Positions 60,013 to 64,000 of a DNA stretch of 64,000 bases are shown here, piece by piece (the first letter of the stretch is position 1; each line of letters starts with the position of its first letter). The position numbers and the translations under genes were made by a program. This DNA comes from an uncultured Veillonella sp. (GTDB taxonomy: Bacteria; Bacillota; Negativicutes; Veillonellales; Veillonellaceae): positions 1-64,000 of the forward strand of contig NZ_CALJON010000044.1 of NCBI RefSeq assembly GCF_937981445.1, written 5' to 3'. Under the pieces are notes generated by a model, which saw nothing but the letters and a program-made list of their open reading frames with translations, was not told the DNA's origin and made no database searches.

Positions 60013-61257
60013 TTGGAAAAACGTGTTGTAATTACCGGTTTAGGTGCTGTGACACCTGTTGGGATTGGTAAAGAAGCATTTTATGAAGCGTTGTTGAAAG
60101 GTCAATCTGGTATCGGCCCAATTACGCATTTTGACGCCACTGAATATGCTACACGCATTGCTGGTGAAGTTAAGGATTTTGATATTACTAAATATGGCGT
60201 AGACAAAAAAGAAGCGCGTCGTATGGATCGCTCTTCTGCATTTGCTATCGCTGCAGCTGTACTTGCTCTTCAAGACTCTAAACTTGATTTAGACAAAGAA
60301 GATCGCGATCGTTGTGGCACTGTAGTAGGTACAGGCATCGGTGGGATTAATTCAATCCACGATGTATATGTCACCTTGTTTGACAAAGGACCTAATCGTG
60401 TAAGTCCTTTCGCAGTACCAATGATGATTGCAAACATGGTGTCTGGCCGTGTATCCATTGAACTTGGTTTACAAGGTCCAGCAATTACTGATATTACTGC
60501 TTGTGCTTCTGGTACAAACTCTATTGGTGATGCATTCCGCATTGTTGCTCGTGGCGATGCAGATATTATGTTCGCTGGTGGTACTGAAGCAGCTGTTTCT
60601 CCAGCAGCTGTTGCTGGTTTCGCAGCTATGAAAGCGATGTCCACACGCAATGATGAACCTGAAAAAGCATCTCGTCCATTTGATTCAGAACGTGATGGCT
60701 TTGTAATGGGTGAAGGGGCAGGCATCGTAGTATTAGAAGAGTTAGAACATGCTAAAGCACGTGGTGCTCATATTTATGCGGAAGTTATCGGTTATGGTAG
60801 CAATGGTGATGCGTATCACATTACTGCTCCAGCACCAGGTGGCTTACAAGCTCGCAAATGTATGGAACTTGCTATCAAAGATGCTGGCATTGATCCTTCT
60901 GAAATTAACTACATTAATGCTCATGGTACATCCACAGGCCTTAATGATAAAAATGAAACATTGGCTATTAAAGAATTGTTTGGCGACCATGCAAAAGAAC
61001 TCGCTATCAATTCCACTAAGTCTATGACAGGTCACTTATTAGGTGCAGCTGGGGCTATCGAAGCTATTGTAATGGCTATGGCTATTGAAACAGGCAAGAT
61101 TCACCCAACAATTAACCTAACTAATCCAGATCCAGAACTTGATTTAGACTATGTGCCAGAGGGAGCCCGTGAACTTAAAGTTAACTGTGCTCTTTCCAAC
61201 TCCTTTGGTTTTGGTGGCCACAATGCGACTCTATTAGTTCGTCGCTACGAGGACTAA
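60013..61257 (+). CDS. fabF: 3-oxoacyl-ACP synthase II
   Basis: 414 residues; elongates acyl-ACP with malonyl-[19 protein letters not shown] at the start, nucleophile Cys in [13 protein letters not shown], first His in [11 protein letters not shown], second His in [14 protein letters not shown] start at 60013 behind GAGGTGA. The rnc gene begins right after the stop. Confidence 0.96.
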   Translation: MEKRVVITGLGAVTPVGIGKEAFYEALLKGQSGIGPITHFDATEYATRIAGEVKDFDITKYGVDKKEARRMDRSSAFAIAAAVLALQDSKLDLDKEDRDRCGTVVGTGIGGINSIHDVYVTLFDKGPNRVSPFAVPMMIANMVSGRVSIELGLQGPAITDITACASGTNSIGDAFRIVARGDADIMFAGGTEAAVSPAAVAGFAAMKAMSTRNDEPEKASRPFDSERDGFVMGEGAGIVVLEELEHAKARGAHIYAEVIGYGSNGDAYHITAPAPGGLQARKCMELAIKDAGIDPSEINYINAHGTSTGLNDKNETLAIKELFGDHAKELAINSTKSMTGHLLGAAGAIEAIVMAMAIETGKIHPTINLTNPDPELDLDYVPEGARELKVNCALSNSFGFGGHNATLLVRRYED

Positions 61258-62022
61258 TTGAAGGGCCGTAGAACACATAAGACAATGACGCACCAAGCTC
61301 GCGAAGCCTCGCTTCGAGAGCTTGTGGCGCGTTTGTGTGTGCCACTAACAGATTTGGCCTTGCTAGATAGGGCATTTACGCATACGTCTTATGCGAATGA
61401 AAATCGCGCCAAACGAGTTCAGCACAATGAACGTCTGGAGTTCTTAGGAGATGCGGTACTTGATTTAATTATTGGCGAATATTTATTTAAAACATATCCT
61501 CAAATGACTGAGGGTGAACTGACTAAGATAAAAGCTGCTACCGTTTGTGAAACGGCTTTGGCTGCTTGTAGTGCATCGTTAAATTTTGGCAATTATTTGT
61601 TGCTAGGACGGGGTGAAGCGACGTCTGGTGGACGCTCACGGGCCTCTATTTTAGCGGATACATTTGAAGCTGTCATTGGTGCTTTATATGTAGGCACATC
61701 CTACGAGATTGCCTCTCAGTTTGTATTGAGTCATTTGCAAGGATATTTAGAAAAGGCTAAAGCAGGTAAATTAGGGAAGGATTATAAGACCATGCTACAA
61801 GAGTATGTACAACAGGCTGGGGAAAAGCAGATTGTATATACTTTGATTAGTGAAAAAGGTCCTGACCATGATAAGGTATTTTGTATGGAAGTACGCATTG
61901 AAGGTGTTTCCTATGGCTCGGGGACTGGGAAAAGCAAGAAGGAAGCAGAACAACATGCGGCACAAGTTACATTAGAGTACTTGGAAAGCAAATCCTTATG
62001 TAAAGATGTAATTGGTCAATAA
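61258..62022 (+). CDS. rnc: Ribonuclease III
   Basis: 254 residues; cleaves double-stranded RNA in rRNA and mRNA processing. Catalytic signature NERLEFLGDAVLDLIIGEYLF is present (core ERLEFLGDAVLDL), with the dsRNA-binding domain in the last 75 residues (YKTMLQEYVQQ, GTGKSKKEAEQHAA). A TTG at 61258 with GAGG five bases before it is preferred; ATG at 61285 has no ribosome site. The gene continues the fab operon. Confidence 0.94.
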   Translation: MKGRRTHKTMTHQAREASLRELVARLCVPLTDLALLDRAFTHTSYANENRAKRVQHNERLEFLGDAVLDLIIGEYLFKTYPQMTEGELTKIKAATVCETALAACSASLNFGNYLLLGRGEATSGGRSRASILADTFEAVIGALYVGTSYEIASQFVLSHLQGYLEKAKAGKLGKDYKTMLQEYVQQAGEKQIVYTLISEKGPDHDKVFCMEVRIEGVSYGSGTGKSKKEAEQHAAQVTLEYLESKSLCKDVIGQ

Positions 62023-62044
62023 TAATTGAAACATAGGTAGTTAG

Positions 62045-62071
62045 AGGAGCGGTTTGGCCGCTCCTTTTTCT
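62045..62071 (+). terminator. Terminator of the fab-rnc operon
   Basis: AGGAGCGG, loop TTTGG, CCGCTCCT and a T-run. Confidence 0.88.
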
Positions 62072-62128
62072 GTATAAAAAGGGCTGTATCTAAAATTGAC
62101 TTTATCTAGAGCTGAGGGTTGAATCTAG

Positions 62129-62245
62129 AATTGGTGTAAAAGCAGTTAAATTGGTGTAAAAATAGTTAAATTGGTGTAAAAATAGTTATACATTATGGCC
62201 TTGAAAGTGTAAGAACATAATAGTAAGTGTAAGAGCATAATAGTA
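62129..62245. repeat. Two 20-bp tandem repeat blocks
   Basis: AATTGGTGTAAAAATAGTTA is repeated three times (62129-62188), and AGTGTAAGAACATAATAGTA twice (62206-62245), in the 311-base gap between rnc and the radical-SAM gene. The gap is otherwise AT-rich and holds no gene. Confidence 0.85.
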
Positions 62246-62333
62246 TAAGATTATATTTTTATAATATGGTTTAAATTTAATAGTGTTAGACTATTTTAGT
62301 GTAAGGCGTAATTAAGTAAATTTAGGAGTCTCT

Positions 62334-63479
62334 ATGAGTGCGAATCGAGAATTTTATAAAAAGCCCTTAGGGCTCATTCCATTTTATATTCCTCATGCAG
62401 GTTGTCCACAGCAATGTATTTTTTGTAACCAACATCGCATTGCTAGCGATGGTGTATTAGCTGTGCAGAGTGATATTCGCAAAACTATAAAAGACTATGT
62501 AGGGACGAAGCGACAGGAAAAATACTGGGAGGTTGCTTTCTATGGTGGGAGCTTTACCGCTTTGCCAGTATCACTACAGGAACAGTTGTTAGAACCAGCG
62601 TATGAAGCCTTACAATCCGGTGAAATCGACGGTATACGGTGTTCAACGCGACCTGACGCACTAGGGCAAGAGGCTATCGATCGTATTAAAGCCTATGGTA
62701 TTGATACGGTTGAAATTGGCGTACAATCCATGGATGATGCTATTTTACTTCGTTCTAAGCGCGGCCATACAGCGGCCGATGTGGTAGATGCAGTAGGGCG
62801 ATTGAAAGATAATGGCTTGCGTGTGGGCATTCAGCTTTTGCCCGGTTTGCCTGGCGAGTCTTGGCATACATTAGTAAATACAGCCGTTCAAATTGGTCGA
62901 CTAAAACCAGATTTTGGTCGCATTTACCCCGTTCTCGTCATTGAAGATACGGAATTAGCAGAACAAACAAAGGCTGGTTTGTACACGCCCTTGTCAGTTG
63001 AACAAGCCGTGGCGTATAGTGCATTTTTAAAGACGTATCTAGAAGGTAAGGGCATTTATATAATTCGCACAGGATTGCAGAGTACCGAAGAGCTCGATGA
63101 AGGTGTGAGTCTTGTAGGAGGACCTTATGAACCGGCCATGGGCGAAATGGTGATTAATCATCAGTGGCGCTTGCGCATAGAGAACTTAGTGAGGACCTTG
63201 GTAGCGAATGAGGGGCGTATGGAGCATAACGAATCATCTGATTATATTGAATCCAATGAAAATGTGAGTGACTGTGATACTATGACCTGCATAGAAGACC
63301 GGATTATTCGGATTACCTATCCACGGAGCTTGACCTCTAAAGTTAGGGGCTTAAAAAAATCCAATATGAAGTACTTTAAAGAATCGTATCCGCTCCTTCA
63401 GTGGCATTGGGTGGAAGATAATACTGTGCCCGATACTCATGTTATGGTTTTATGGAAACATTTGTCATATGTATTGTGA
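62334..63479 (+). CDS. Radical-SAM protein of the ELP3-like family
   Basis: 381 residues. The iron-sulfur motif CPQQCIFC (CxxxCxxC) is at about residues 23-30 in the start region IPFYIPHAGCPQQCIFCNQH; FYGGSFTALP, VEIGVQSMD and GIQLLPGLPGE are typical of the ELP3/oxygen-independent coproporphyrinogen-oxidase-like branch. Full Elp3 acetyltransferase domain is not present, so it is not a true elongator. The gene is commonly found just before smc in related Firmicutes; substrate unknown. TTAGGAG precedes the ATG. Confidence 0.88.
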   Translation: MSANREFYKKPLGLIPFYIPHAGCPQQCIFCNQHRIASDGVLAVQSDIRKTIKDYVGTKRQEKYWEVAFYGGSFTALPVSLQEQLLEPAYEALQSGEIDGIRCSTRPDALGQEAIDRIKAYGIDTVEIGVQSMDDAILLRSKRGHTAADVVDAVGRLKDNGLRVGIQLLPGLPGESWHTLVNTAVQIGRLKPDFGRIYPVLVIEDTELAEQTKAGLYTPLSVEQAVAYSAFLKTYLEGKGIYIIRTGLQSTEELDEGVSLVGGPYEPAMGEMVINHQWRLRIENLVRTLVANEGRMEHNESSDYIESNENVSDCDTMTCIEDRIIRITYPRSLTSKVRGLKKSNMKYFKESYPLLQWHWVEDNTVPDTHVMVLWKHLSYVL

Positions 63480-63531
63480 ATCTAAGTGGACATATCATTT
63501 CATACTAATAGTCAGATTATTCCTTATAAAA

Positions 63532-63561
63532 TAGACAAATACCGCTAAAATAGCTTATAAT
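63532..63561 (+). promoter_or_regulatory. Promoter of smc
   Basis: TAGACA and TATAAT with 18-base spacing, 69 bases before the smc start. Confidence 0.6.
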
Positions 63562-63629
63562 TAAGGGTAAACAAAATTTCGATATTATGATTTTAAATAT
63601 AACTCATTGGATGTATAAAGGTGGTAGGC

Positions 63630-64000
63630 ATGCAGCTTTTAAGATTGGAAATGAAGGGATTTAAATCCTTCGCAGATAAGACAATTGTAAAATTTTCTCC
63701 AGGCATGACTGCTATTGTAGGTCCTAATGGGAGTGGCAAGAGTAATATTACCGATGCCATGCGTTGGGTGTTAGGGGAGTCTAATGTACGCCAGTTGCGT
63801 GGTCAAAAGGCGGAAGACATTATTTTTTCTGGTACGGAAAAACGCCGCCCCTTAAGTTCTGCTGAAGTGACCCTTATTTTTGATAATGCTGATAAGGGCT
63901 TACATCCTGATTTTCCTGAAGTGGCTATTACACGTCGAATTTATCGTAATGGCGATAGTGAGTTCTTCATCAATCGCAAAGCTTGTCGTTTAAAAGATAT
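63630..64000 (+). CDS. smc: Chromosome segregation protein SMC, 5' part
   Basis: The first 123 codons are visible; the gene runs out of the window. LLRLEMKGFKSFADKT and the Walker A motif VGPNGSGKSNI (about residues 31-41), followed by MRWVLGE, are diagnostic of the ATPase head of SMC, which organises and segregates the chromosome. AAAGGTGG precedes the ATG at 63630. Confidence 0.96.
   Translation, partial: MQLLRLEMKGFKSFADKTIVKFSPGMTAIVGPNGSGKSNITDAMRWVLGESNVRQLRGQKAEDIIFSGTEKRRPLSSAEVTLIFDNADKGLHPDFPEVAITRRIYRNGDSEFFINRKACRLKD

Noticed and set aside
1..64000. tRNA genes, insertion sequences, prophage or toxin-antitoxin genes
   Set aside because: No T-loop-like sequences of tRNA genes, transposases with terminal repeats, integrases or phage structural genes were recognised.

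Overview
The window reads as a chromosomal segment of an anaerobic diderm Firmicute, most likely Veillonella or a close relative in the Negativicutes. That is my inference from gene content and low GC judged by eye; no database was searched. Firmicute-type lipid genes (fapR, plsX, fabK) sit beside outer-membrane features (an LptD-like barrel protein, an autotransporter barrel remnant, a GT25 sugar transferase of the lipooligosaccharide type). Superoxide reductase, rubredoxin and the anaerobic ribonucleotide reductase pair nrdD/nrdG point to strict anaerobiosis.

Layout. 1-3.4 kb: end of a GT25 glycosyltransferase, a lipid/polysaccharide flippase and a broken autotransporter barrel. 3.4-8 kb: an OFA-type MFS transporter behind a ZTP riboswitch, class II fructose-bisphosphate aldolase, an RluA-family pseudouridine synthase and a YajQ-family protein. 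8.2-25.8 kb: a cobalamin region. A plus-strand run cbiD-E-T-F-G-H-J-C followed by ABC permease and ATPase genes ends at 17.56 kb. A minus-strand pair (binding lipoprotein and exported CbiK) lies behind a cobalamin riboswitch. Then come two more CbiK-like genes, cbiL, cbiA and a corrinoid adenosyltransferase. Together these supply every step from cobalt insertion to cobyrinate a,c-diamide by the anaerobic route, plus adenosylation and probable corrinoid uptake. 26-35.7 kb: superoxide reductase, aspartokinase, an M16C peptidase, two exported proteins of unknown role, an LptD-like protein and galU. 35.8-40.1 kb: a probable biotin-linked cluster (hotdog-domain protein, BioY, thiolase-like, acyl-CoA-ligase-like), comparable to yhfUTS of Bacillus subtilis, behind a consensus promoter with a BirA-like operator. 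40.1-46.3 kb: nrdD and nrdG with an NrdR box, a small PAS-like protein, a gamma carbonic anhydrase, a FabK paralog and a short rubredoxin. 46.5-53.1 kb: a helicase pseudogene, yceD-rpmF, two candidate small RNAs, a UDG-like protein, an exported esterase and a DUF438/hemerythrin/PAS protein. 53.4-64 kb: the fatty-acid operon fapR-plsX-fabH-fabK-fabD-fabG-acpP-(FabK-like)-fabF-rnc, then a radical-SAM gene and the start of smc.

The most unusual general signal is the abundance of short tandem repeats. At least ten otherwise conserved proteins carry in-frame repeats (units of 9 to 30 bp, always multiples of three) at their N-termini or in linkers, while intergenic tandem duplications also have other lengths (15, 16, 17, 20, 28 bp). 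Other points of interest are a CbiK paralog that has lost likely metal ligands beside two intact copies, a 115-bp cbiG/cbiH overlap, two unassigned small-RNA candidates and a thiolase-like protein without its second catalytic cysteine.
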